This document shows, piece by piece, positions 9,419-18,800 of a stretch of DNA of 64,000 nt. The notes under the pieces were generated by a model. That model was not told the origin of the DNA, ran no database searches, and saw only the letters and a list, made by a program, of their open reading frames with translations. A program made the translations under genes and the position numbers. Location: contig JAUPSS010000004.1 in the NCBI GenBank assembly GCA_040285825.1, forward strand, positions 4,595,658 through 4,659,657, given 5' to 3'. The stretch is from Eukaryota sp. TZLM1-RC. Taxonomy: Eukaryota > Metamonada: BaSk clade. Positions within the stretch are counted from its first letter, which is position 1, and each line of letters starts with the position of its first letter.

Positions 9419-10347
9419 CAATTCTCGATTGTTTGTGATCCTGGAAAACGTGATTTATTGTATTTTGGGAGTAAAAAGACTGATCAAGAACTAGCCATGG
9501 TGCCTGAACATGAAACTGAACAGCAAAGAAATAGTCGGGTGATGAATCAAGACAAGAAGTACAAATGGTTGAGAATGACTCAGATGTCCTGGTCTTTGAA
9601 AAGTAGGATGAATGAAAAGCAAAAAGGATGGGCGACAAAGTATACTGAGGTAGATTACGACAGGAACCAAATGATAGAGTCTAACGAAATGACAATTGAA
9701 GATGCAAACACCAAATTATCCGCCTTTGCTGCCAATTCAGCAACTTTTATAGATTTTTCCAACTTTGTGGTTGCCAAACTTCGGCAAGTTTTTTTGACAA
9801 ACGACTTTTACAGTCTTGACTTGTGGAGCATACATGAAATGCAAGCTTTTATTCACAAACAAAAGACTGAAAGTTGGTTGTTAAAAAGCCTGTTCAGAAT
9901 TTTGCAACCTAAAAGACACTTTAATACTAATGGGTGATTATGGTAAAAAAGGTTCCAAGAATTTGAAACATAAACAGAGACCTACTAGAGGCATTGGATG
10001 GATTCAATTTCTGATAAGAAATGGATTTGAAGTATTGATGATTAATGAAGCTTTCACTTCAGCAAAATGTCCTGTTTGTTTTCAAAAGGTTGCTACGTTT
10101 TTGAGAGTAACAAGTCCCAGATGCTATAGAAGAGAAAAGACTCCTGTTACTACATGTCAAGGTTTATTAGCTTGTAATAGTGAGAGTTGCAAACTCAGTA
10201 ACAAAGGCTCAACAAAGCTTTTCAATAGAAATAAGCTGGCTTGTCTGTATATTTTTGCAATTGCTGAAGCCAGAATGATTAGTAATGAAAGGCCTCATTA
10301 TCTGTCTAGTAGATAGTTTTTGTAATTATTCCACACGAAAATTGATC
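9419..10347 (+). mobile_element. Fanzor (eukaryotic TnpB-like) RuvC-region relic, copy 2
   Basis: A frame from 9419 reads VCDPGKRDLLYF (9434 on), the RuvC-I motif with its catalytic Asp. A helical linker follows (about 9500-9900). After a frame change near 9905, DTLILMGDYGKKGS, then MINEAFTSAKCPVC (RuvC-II Glu and first zinc-ribbon CxxC) and CNSESC (second zinc pair). The end is FNRNKLACLYIFAIAEARM with NERPHYL. The expected RuvC-III Asp in the NRD motif is Asn, as in copy 1. The N-terminal half is absent, a TAA stands at 9416 and the frame is broken. This is a dead, 5'-truncated element. Confidence 0.85.
10317..10347 (+). repeat. Conserved Fanzor 3' tail, copy 2
   Basis: 31 bases following the stop codon, one mismatch from 7960-7990. 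It marks the likely right end of the element and a possible omega-RNA segment. Confidence 0.6.
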
Positions 10348-10454
10348 GTGTATTTATGGGAATTTCCCATCGAATATCTTTACCAATCTCTTGCTTGTTT
10401 CTTTCTTTAACCTAGGACGTGACGTAAATATCATACAACTGCTACTGTCAAGAT

Positions 10455-11793
10455 ATGTCACTGACACGATCTCTTTCTCCAGTCTCCTTTCACTTTTCCT
10501 CTGATGAAGCTGGAGCTTCCCGTCCTGCTCTTGGAGGCGCTATAGACTGTATAATGCTTTACGAAAACTCTCCTGATAACATTGTGTCAAGCTCACCCAT
10601 TTGGATCCAGTTTGGCCATTTCTCTTTCCGGAAAGCATGTGGAAGACAATGTTATTTAGAAGTAAATGGAAAACAAACTGGAATTAGAATGATACTTGAT
10701 AAACATGGTGTGGGTGCTTTTACAGACGACTGCATTGACCCCGAACTAAAACCACAACTAGATGCCATAACACAGCCCCCAGAAGAGGAACCCCAGTATG
10801 AAAATCAAGAAAATCTTGGTGGGGACGATCTTATATCACCTCCACCAAAGACTACCGATGGAGGATTGTTGATCGAGTATGATGCCTCTGAGATTAAAAG
10901 CAGCGAGGACATTGTTCCTATCAGAAGAGGAGGCTATCCCAGTGAACAATTCCCTTGTAGCAGTAAGATTGACTGTACTCACTTAGAATGGGGGAAAACT
11001 GGCGTATTCATACCTCCAGCAAAGGCCTTGGCACATTTGTCACAATTCTTACATCCAGGAGCCAATGTTGTTCGTTATGTTGCTCTTTCACGGACTTCAA
11101 ATGAACCTAGATCCAAAATAGGGGGCTATATATATCTTTGGCCAACTCAGCGACGAGCTGTAGTGTTTGATGTAGATGGCACTATAACATCTTCTGATAC
11201 CTTTGGATTTGTTTTACCCAAATTTAAACTTGGCAAATGGCAAAGAAAAGGTGTTGTGAAGGTGGCAAAGGACATTGTAAAATTGGGCTATGTGCCCGTC
11301 TATCTCACTATGAGAGGGTTGGCATTAGCTTCGAGTACGAGGAAGTACCTACAGAAGGTAGTTTCGGAGCATAAGTCGCATCTCCCAAAAGGACCCGTGA
11401 TTACTTGCTCTGCCGGGATTTTAGGTGCAGGCAAAATAGATGCTGGGGATTATAAGAGTTTTGCTTTGGGGACAGTGTCTAGAGCATTAAACAGACGGCT
11501 TGATGGTCAAAAAGACAACCTTTTTCACTTTTATGGGTTTGTTGAATCTTAGTGTTAACTTTAGAGGTTTTGGAAATCGAAGAACAGACTCCAAGGCGTA
11601 TTTTAGTGCGGGAATTAGCACATCAAGGATTTTTTATTTTTCCACCAGTTTATTTTCTGAGGATATTGCATGGAGAAACTATGAAGAGTTGGCTGCTTCA
11701 GGGTATTTGGATCGTGTGTTTTCCGAATATTTGAATCTGGAGGATAGAGAAGAAATTCATCAGGAATTGGACAGTGATATAGTTAACCAATAA
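10455..11793 (+). CDS. Lipin, Mg-dependent phosphatidate phosphatase, one 28-nt intron
   Basis: The coding sequence is join(10455..11536, 11565..11793), 436 residues. Residues about 26-98 are the N-LIP domain (GGAIDCIMLYEN, then IWIQFGHFS, LEVNGKQTGIRM and GVGAF). Residues about 232-425 are the LNS2/HAD domain with the catalytic DVDGTIT (Asp239, Asp241), then YVPVYLTMRG, LPKGPVITC and, after splicing, FYGGFGNRRTDSKAY. Lipins dephosphorylate phosphatidate to diacylglycerol at the ER or nuclear envelope. The protein is short for the family, lacking the long disordered linkers of animal and yeast forms. Without splicing the frame stops at 11552, while the conserved GFGNRRTD motif lies in another frame. 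Removing 11537-11564 joins them exactly. Confidence 0.9.
11537..11564 (+). other. 28-nt spliceosomal intron in the lipin gene
   Basis: Begins GTTTGT and ends TTAACTTTAG. Its length is not a multiple of three, and its removal fuses YG and GFGNR in the conserved lipin motif. Confidence 0.85.
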
Positions 11794-11998
11794 TTCTTTT
11801 GGGTTGTGATTAGAGAAACGAATTATTTTTGATTGTAAATATGTTTGTATAATTGCTGTTCAATTGAATAATCACAGAATGTGGAGTAATTTGATCAAAT
11901 TTGATGTTATTATTTGAGAGAAGTGGATCAATGTTAAATTACAATTGATTAAGGATATAGAGCACCTTCCTGATATATGGGAAACTAAACCAAAGGGA

Positions 11999-12784
11999 TT
12001 AACTGAGTTCTCCAACTTCAGGTATAAGAGATATTTCAAAGAATAAACCCTCAGGTAATGCTTTAAAGAAGTACAGCACTTGAAGGATACCACTCTCGTC
12101 AACTCTCACACGAACCATGTGGAGTATACCTACTTTCGAAAGTGGCTTTAGAGCTTTCCTAAAAAGATCTCCCCTATAGGCGAAGGAACATTCTCCACTA
12201 CCGGTAACAGCTAATGCGTCGATATGTGGTGATTTTCGAATTACACAAACAGATCCACAATCAATTTTTAGTGAACCACTGTTGAATGAAAGAATCGTTT
12301 GAAATGGGAGTGATGACAATTGAGCCAATGCCTTGGCCATCAAAGGAGGCTGTGCTGCTGCAGTAGCCTTAAGTGATGAACTGTCAAATCCAAGGTCCAG
12401 CACTGGCTCCTCTATATCCAAAGTATTAATTGTGACAGAAACAGTGTGAACACTATCCTCCGAAACTAATTTAGTAACAAGTTGTGCGTCTTCGTCTATC
12501 AACATATCCACACCAACTGAAAACTTGCCGAAAACAGATACCAACTCAACCCATCGTCCAACATTTAATCCAAATGAAGTAGTTTCGTCACCAACTTCAA
12601 ATTTAACGAATAAATCTCGTCTAAAATCAGCACGTGCCACCATCACTGAGGCATAAGAAGAGTAGAACCGTACACCATATCTAGAAATCTGAACATAAAG
12701 TGGTCGTTGATCTGCTACATCAAAAGCCTTCAATATATCTACAAAGAGGGAAAAGAACTGCCGAGTTAAACTCAAGGAAACCAT
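11999..12784 (-). CDS. RAD1: RAD1-like 9-1-1 checkpoint clamp subunit
   Basis: A 261-residue protein, near the 280 usual for RAD1. It shows the PCNA-like duplicated alpha/beta layout, starting with a helix FFSLFVDILKAF and strand PLYVQISRYGVRFYSS. The C-terminal part matches RAD1 best: LFRKALKPLSKVGILHMVRVRVDESGILQVLYFF and EGLFFEISLIPE. RAD1 forms the 9-1-1 ring with RAD9 and HUS1 and is loaded at damaged DNA. Its ATG lies in the palindrome CCATGG at 12781-12786, which also holds the start codon of the plus-strand neighbour. The two genes therefore begin head to head with overlapping initiation codons. Confidence 0.7.
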   Translation of the reverse strand: MVSLSLTRQFFSLFVDILKAFDVADQRPLYVQISRYGVRFYSSYASVMVARADFRRDLFVKFEVGDETTSFGLNVGRWVELVSVFGKFSVGVDMLIDEDAQLVTKLVSEDSVHTVSVTINTLDIEEPVLDLGFDSSSLKATAAAQPPLMAKALAQLSSLPFQTILSFNSGSLKIDCGSVCVIRKSPHIDALAVTGSGECSFAYRGDLFRKALKPLSKVGILHMVRVRVDESGILQVLYFFKALPEGLFFEISLIPEVGELS

Positions 12785-13751
12785 GGGTGAAGATTTCTTG
12801 GCGAATTTTGTGATTACTCAACAAATGGTGAGGTCTTATGTCACTGCCTATGCACAAGTTGACAGCTCTTCACTTTCCTCTTTGTCACACTTGAAAGAAC
12901 CTCAAATTCGTGATCGTGTTCGTCAAATTCAGATTTACCCAGTTCTATCCTACCAGTGGTTATCATTGGCCTCAGTATTACATGAGCTTGCCGTCATTGC
13001 ACAAGCTGAAAGAATGGCCACTGATTCTACATCAACAGATTTTACTCTATGGGAAAGCCATCACAATGTTCTAAGGCTTTTAGTGGAAGAATCCAAACCT
13101 CATATCATTATTTCCTTGCTTAATTCATACAAGACATTTATGTTGCTTCCTGAAACACAAGGGGAAAACTTTAGAAAACTAGTCAGACAGAAAAGTGCTG
13201 AATACCAGATTAGTTGTGCACAAATTGCCTCATACATGACTCAATTCGAAGAGGGTGCTGGTGCTCTTTGTGAAGGTTTGTTACAGTATTCAGAAGTCTT
13301 TCAGACCATCAATTTGTCTTCCCTTCTTGAGCACTTTGCGTTACTCCTCTCTGATCGTCCTATCTTGGTTCTTGACGAACAGGACCACGGGAGGACTCAA
13401 GAAGCTTTGGTGGTACCTTACATACTGGCTTTGGTCAAGAAATTGGATACCCTAGATTCTACCATTGTTGAAAAAATTCTTGAATATGATTTAATTTCAA
13501 AGTTGATAGTTCACCTATCTGGTCATCGGGAGAAGTTTTCGTCTCAATGGTACTCAATGGGTCTTGAAGCACTCTCAATCTTATTGTTACACGAAGACGT
13601 AGAGACTGATGTAGAAGATATTGTCAACGAAGATGCAAGGTTTGGATTGAAAGAGGCGCTGAAATTCTTGGACAGAGACGATTTAACACTCGACGACATT
13701 CAAAAATACAGAGGGGTCAGGCTTTGCGGAAGGCGATTGAAGTTGGTTTAG
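12783..13751 (+). CDS. All-helical protein, possibly ZMYND10-like without the MYND finger
   Basis: A 322-residue protein, predicted almost wholly alpha-helical with no signal peptide or membrane segment. Some stretches recall the N-terminal ARM-like part of ZMYND10, a cytoplasmic factor for ciliary dynein assembly: the IYPVLSYQW segment followed by HHNVLRLL, then AEYQISCAQIASYM with NLSSLLEHFALLLSDRP, and GLEALSILLLHED. The zinc-binding MYND domain that ends ZMYND10 is absent; the protein stops at about the position where it would follow. The family call is tentative and a generic ARM/HEAT protein is the alternative. It shares its start region with RAD1. Confidence 0.4.
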   Translation: MGEDFLANFVITQQMVRSYVTAYAQVDSSSLSSLSHLKEPQIRDRVRQIQIYPVLSYQWLSLASVLHELAVIAQAERMATDSTSTDFTLWESHHNVLRLLVEESKPHIIISLLNSYKTFMLLPETQGENFRKLVRQKSAEYQISCAQIASYMTQFEEGAGALCEGLLQYSEVFQTINLSSLLEHFALLLSDRPILVLDEQDHGRTQEALVVPYILALVKKLDTLDSTIVEKILEYDLISKLIVHLSGHREKFSSQWYSMGLEALSILLLHEDVETDVEDIVNEDARFGLKEALKFLDRDDLTLDDIQKYRGVRLCGRRLKLV

Positions 13752-14130
13752 TTTTAGAAAATTGTATAAATTTGTAGCTTTATTTTTGTTTGAATATTAG
13801 ACTTTCTTGTACCCCAATTGGAAAAATGCAAGACCTTCACCTTCATTGAGCCAATATCTGGACAAACCACAAAAATTCTAACATAAATCTTTACTCTGAC
13901 ATTCTTAATTCCATTCTACTTAGAATGAATGAAACCAATAGTCTATGGAAGGATCGAAGAACGCTGATGCCCAATTGACACGCTGCGAAGAACAATTTCT
14001 TTGTGAGACTACAATAATCAAATCCAGATCAGACTTTGGAGATTAACCAAAATCTTAATTTTAATTTTAAAAAGCAATACAAAACTGAATTTATAAACAG
14101 ACAAAAATCGAATCAATTGAAGGAAACCAA
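13752..14130. other. Intergenic region between converging genes
   Basis: Downstream ends of two converging genes. Nothing beyond AT-rich sequence was recognised. Confidence 0.5.
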
Positions 14131-14928
14131 TCAATCAACAGACGGATATATAGTTTCCTCATTACTATCTTCTTCTGGCTGCTCAGCTTCCACAACCTCA
14201 CCACCATTATAACCAGACTTAACCCCATCAACAAAGGAACCAAGAGTGGTTCTAGTGGTGGTCACTCCCTTTTTAATTGCATCATTGGACATGGCCTTTG
14301 ATTTAAAGCCAGAAACTGTTGATTTCACCCGAGAACTAATGTTGAACTTCGTGTCAACAGAATTGACAGCAGATTTAGTAGCCTTACTGGTATGATCTGC
14401 AAACTGCTTGGCTGATGAGGATACTCCATGTTCTTGGTCAAATTGCTTGACTTTTCTAGAAACTCCGACTTTTTGGTCGAATGTTTTGACCTGGGTGGCA
14501 GCCACATCAATGCCTTTCTTGGCTGTGAAAAGAGCCTTACCAACAAAAGAACCTAGTGAAGAAGTCGTGTTGGAGGTAGGAGTGGTGACAGAGTCATCTA
14601 TTGAAGGAGCGGACGGCGAATGGTCATCAAGAGACGAACAGTCGAAAATATCAACCACACGACTGACAGTGACGGGACTCTGACCTAGGAGAGAACCATG
14701 AAGGGAGAGGGAGTTTGTTACAGATGACTCATCTTGAAATACTATAATACTGTGGAGATAACCTCCTTGTGTATGCTCATTAGGTTGGAGTACAGAGCGA
14801 AGTATGGTCCCACTGAACCCAAAGTAAGACTCCAAGGACTGAGAAGTAACTTGAGGGGAAAGATTAGAGATGTAAACAGCTCTAGAAGCTTCAGAAGCAC
14901 AGAGAGGAAACGGCGGCTGTTCAAGCAT
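14131..14928 (-). CDS. RRM protein with a C-terminal FDQ-x-GVS helical repeat region
   Basis: A 265-residue protein. Residues about 16-95 are an RNA-recognition motif: RNP2-like AVYISNLSP, the helix VTSQSLESYFGFSG, and a weak RNP1 (YLHSIIVFQD). The central part is Ser/Thr-rich. Residues about 125-235 contain repeated helical units such as VKTFDQKVGVSRKVKQ, FDQEHGVSSSAKQ and VDTKFNISSRVKS. This order, RRM followed by a D-x-K-x-G-V-S repeat tail, resembles plant proteins of the BPA1/VIP1 type, whose exact job is unclear. Function here is unknown; an RNA-linked or vesicle-linked role is inference only. The tail is acidic and may be disordered. Confidence 0.65.
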   Translation of the reverse strand: MLEQPPFPLCASEASRAVYISNLSPQVTSQSLESYFGFSGTILRSVLQPNEHTQGGYLHSIIVFQDESSVTNSLSLHGSLLGQSPVTVSRVVDIFDCSSLDDHSPSAPSIDDSVTTPTSNTTSSLGSFVGKALFTAKKGIDVAATQVKTFDQKVGVSRKVKQFDQEHGVSSSAKQFADHTSKATKSAVNSVDTKFNISSRVKSTVSGFKSKAMSNDAIKKGVTTTRTTLGSFVDGVKSGYNGGEVVEAEQPEEDSNEETIYPSVD

Positions 14929-14998
14929 TGTTAATTATAAATGCTTTTGAATCAAAATAAATCAAAAGTTTTGATTTAAACTGTTGATTTATTATGAT

Positions 14999-15696
14999 TC
15001 AAACTTGCCTTACGTTTGTTTTATGTACTGTTTTTTCATTGAAATAAAATTCTATCCAGCATTCAATATCCTTCAAACAAGCATCACTATTACTAAAACT
15101 ACTCACAGCATTTCGTTCATATTCTACACCAATAGCTAAAAGAGCCTTAGAAATCATTGTTGAAATAGACTTGAAAATGCAAAAAAAAACAATTCTATTT
15201 AACCAGAAAGTGGAATTAATTTTCTTACGAGACCTATTCAGAAACGAAGTGTAACCCTGAAAGTCCAATATTGCCAAAAAAGAAAATACAAACTGATAAA
15301 TTACACGTTCCACTCTACCTAATTGTGCCAATGGTTCTCCACATTTTTCTATTTTCTTTCTTCAGCGTTAGATAGCAGTAAATCAACGAAATGCACCAAA
15401 CGAGCAGCATGATGATTGCAGACATCCACTGAGACAACATCCACAACATTGAGAACATCATCGATTCTTGGAGCTATTAAATCTGCCCTTTTTTACCAAA
15501 GGAATCATCAGTTTGATCTGGAAATAGGTTACGAACTAAAGGTTCAATAAATGACTCTATATTGAAACTTTTGCACATGGCATAGAATTGACCACGAACG
15601 GAGTCGTGAACAATTGAGCGATGAGTTATACAATATTTGCAGTTTAAAATATGGGAAAGCGTAACCACACTCTTGCAGCGACAAATTAAATCATTG
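14999..15696 (-). mobile_element. Family A-like non-LTR retrotransposon, 3' half, split by the gypsy element
   Basis: On the minus strand the sequence reads, with breaks, the C-terminal end of a family A ORF. It shows LICRCKSVVTLSHILNCKYC (C-x-C...H...C zinc motif), VHDSVRGQFYAMCKSF and an RLE-type stretch with VVDVVSVDVCN. Then comes FWLNRIVFFCIFKSISTMIS, the conserved C-terminal helix. It is frame-broken. Its upstream half continues at 23066 on the other side of the chromovirus. Confidence 0.8.
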
Positions 15697-15850
15697 TGAT
15701 GGTCTTGGCTGTTGGTTATTGTCTGACATACAATGTGGAGTAACAGAAGTGTAATTTATTACGAAGAGGAATTGTATTCTCTCTTCTTAAGCTAACAGGC
15801 GGAATACTAATAATTAAACTATTAACTATAAATACTATTCAAGACTAACA
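15697..15850 (-). repeat. 3' LTR of the chromovirus (154 bp)
   Basis: Differs from the right-hand LTR at two positions. On the minus strand it starts TGTTAG and ends CCATCA. The pol frame ends inside it: the codons TGT TAG lie at 15850-15845. A purine-rich tract abuts it at about 15852-15868. Confidence 0.93.
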
Positions 15851-18800
15851 CTGCCTTTTCCTCTCTTTCGAGCGACGAGCCCTGGAAGCTCTAGTCACAG
15901 GAGGTGAACTAATAGAATTATTACGCTTCTTGGGAGGAGCGGATTTAGTACGGCGACGTGCTTTTGAAGTCTTGATAAAGTCTTTATACGCGGCAGTATT
16001 TTGGACTGTAGACACATGCTCAGTGGTGATCTCTTTTCCTGACCATTGCACTTAGCAAAAGTCACCTTCCTGACTGAGCACTTTTTCAATGATGTGTTCT
16101 TCGACATCACCTGCAGCGACCCAGGAGTGGAACTCATCGTTGGTGGGCAAGCTGGAGTGCCAGGGAGCTAAGTGTTTGACGCTAGCTTGGACAATCGTAC
16201 CTGTGCAGAGATTCTTAATGTTTACAGACGAATTGGATACGATTTCAGTAATTAGGAAGGGTCCTAAATAGTCTCCATGAAGCTTAGCGGAAGAGCCAGG
16301 TGCTCTCAATACCAATTGACCAACTTCAAAAGGGTTTGGAGTTGACGATCCAGCTAGCTTGGAAGCTTTGGAAGCTTGATGGTGTGCTGCCTTTTCCTGT
16401 TTCTCTTTCAATCTTCGAAATTTAGATTGAATTTCTTGAATAAAAGATGACTCAGACGTCGAGCTTTCAATGATTTCAAGAATTTTGCCAGGGTCTGATC
16501 TGGGAGACACATCTGAGCCAAAGATCACTTGGTATGGGGTGTGGTTGGTTATTGAGCTCTTGGAAGAGTTGATCAATAATTGCACATAAGGCAAGTATTC
16601 AGACCACACATCGTAGGCATTGAAGTCTACGAGCAATTTCCGTAGGTTTTGCAGGATGTCTCTGTGTCGGCGCTCTACCAGGCCGTTGGACGGAGAAAAC
16701 CTAGGTATTGACTTTGACACCTCTATGCCCAAAAATTTGCTTAATTCGTCAAAGACAGCCTTGGAAAATTCGGGTCCATTATCGCTGTGGATTTGAAATG
16801 GAATACCAAAGATGGCACAGACTTTCCAAATTAATGCATCTGCAGTAAGATTGGCATTTATCTCTTTTAAAGGCACGATGATCGTGAACCTAGAAAAGCT
16901 GTCAATAAATACGAGGATGTATTTGTAGCCTTCTTGATCTTCTGGAAGAGGACCAATAACGTCGGCGTTGACGCGAGCAAAGGGTCTGTCAGCCCACAAG
17001 GAACCGGTTGGGGGAACATGCAGTTTGGAAACTGACTTAGTTTTCTGACAGGAGGGGCATTCTTGGACGTGCTTATTCACGTCGGTGAGCATGTTTGGCC
17101 ACCAATAATCGCTGTTCCTGAGCTTGTTCAGGCTTTCAGCTTTGCTTGGATGACCTCCTTGCAGAAGTCCATGCAACAAGTTAAGGGTGTCCTTACTGAG
17201 TGATTTGGGAATCACTATCTTGTTGTCGTGAGTCATATATAAATCAAGATGATTGTTATGAACACAGTTGTTGAAAGAGGGGTCTTTGGAAGCTATGGCA
17301 AGCTTCTGCTCGGACCTAATCCTACATATTTATGGCTCGAAAATAGGCAGGTCGTTGGAACATCGTTCTCTGATGACCATGATACGTTCGAAGTTGTTTA
17401 AGTCTTCGATGTAGTATCTTTCATTTTCTGTTCCATCAATTTTATCAATGTAAAATATTGGATGAAAATTTGGAGGCATTTGATGGGACAAATGATTGAT
17501 CTCTTGATGGTCTATAGGCGGAACTATTCGAGACAACATATCAGCCCAGAAGTTATCTTCCCCTTTGGTATGTACCAAATCGAAGCAGAATTCAGAGAAT
17601 ATGGGTAACCATCTTGTTACAATTCTGTTCTTCTCAGGAGCCGTGAACATGTAGGTAAGGTTTTGATGGTCTGTGAATATAACCAGTTTCCTTCCTTTCA
17701 AGTAGTTTTCAAAACCACTTTGAGTTAACATGAGTAGGATAGCATAGAGTTCCTTTTGGTTTGTCGGCCAGTTCTTTTGCGAGTTGGTTAACAACCGGCT
17801 GAAGAAGCTGATAGGCCTACATTTCCTGTTGATCAGGGGGGTACCGGGGTCGTCGACTTGTTCGATTTGTTCCCATATGACGCCGCCTACAGCTATGTCG
17901 GACGCATCGCAACTAATTAAAAATTGGTTTTCCAGCGGAGGTAAGCTGAGCGGCATGTGCTTCGCTATCAGTTGTTTGATCTTTTGAAGGAGTCCGTCGT
18001 GCATGTCGGTCCATTGAAGGCGTTGCGCGCGGGGTTTGGGTTTAACTTTGGAGTTATTTCCATCCTTCTTAGTCAATCTGATGATAGGAGCGATGAGCTC
18101 AGATACCTGAGGAAGCCATTCTCTAATGAAGTTGACTGATCCTACGAGGCTGCGGACGTCTTTGATTGTCCTTGGTCTAGGTAGATTCAACAAAGATTCA
18201 ACGCGAGTGGGATCGATAGTCCGTTGTTTGTTTTGGAAAACACTGCCCAGTATCTTGATTGGGTGTCTGGAAGACACGAAATGGCACTTTGGAAGTCCCA
18301 AGGAAACTCTTTTGCGTCTAGCTTGGTCAAGGAAGCGACGGAGGCGTTCAATGAATTCGTCAAAGGTTGAACCTATGATTATGATGTCATCTATGTAAAT
18401 GAAGACACCGTCTCCAGAGAAGATGTCAGCCATGACGTTTTGGAAAACGGCTGGGACATTCTTTAGGCCAAAAGCTGCACGTTTGAACATGATGCTTTTG
18501 CCGGGAATGCTCAGGGATGTTTTCTGCCAGTCCTTTTCAGCAATCTTGAGTTGCCAAAAGGCTTTGGGGAGGTCAAGGGTGCCTATGTAGTTCGCTTGGG
18601 AGAGAAATACCAGCACATCGGACATCCTTGGAAGGTTGGGCTCAACAGGAATGGTGTTGGCGTTGACTACGTCCTTGCCACTATAGTCAGCGGTAAGGCG
18701 GGCCTTACGGTGATCTGGGTAGACCACTAGACATACAGGGGAGCTGAACTCATGGTTCGATGGGACAGCAAATCCTGAGTCTACGAGTTCGTTGAAAATT

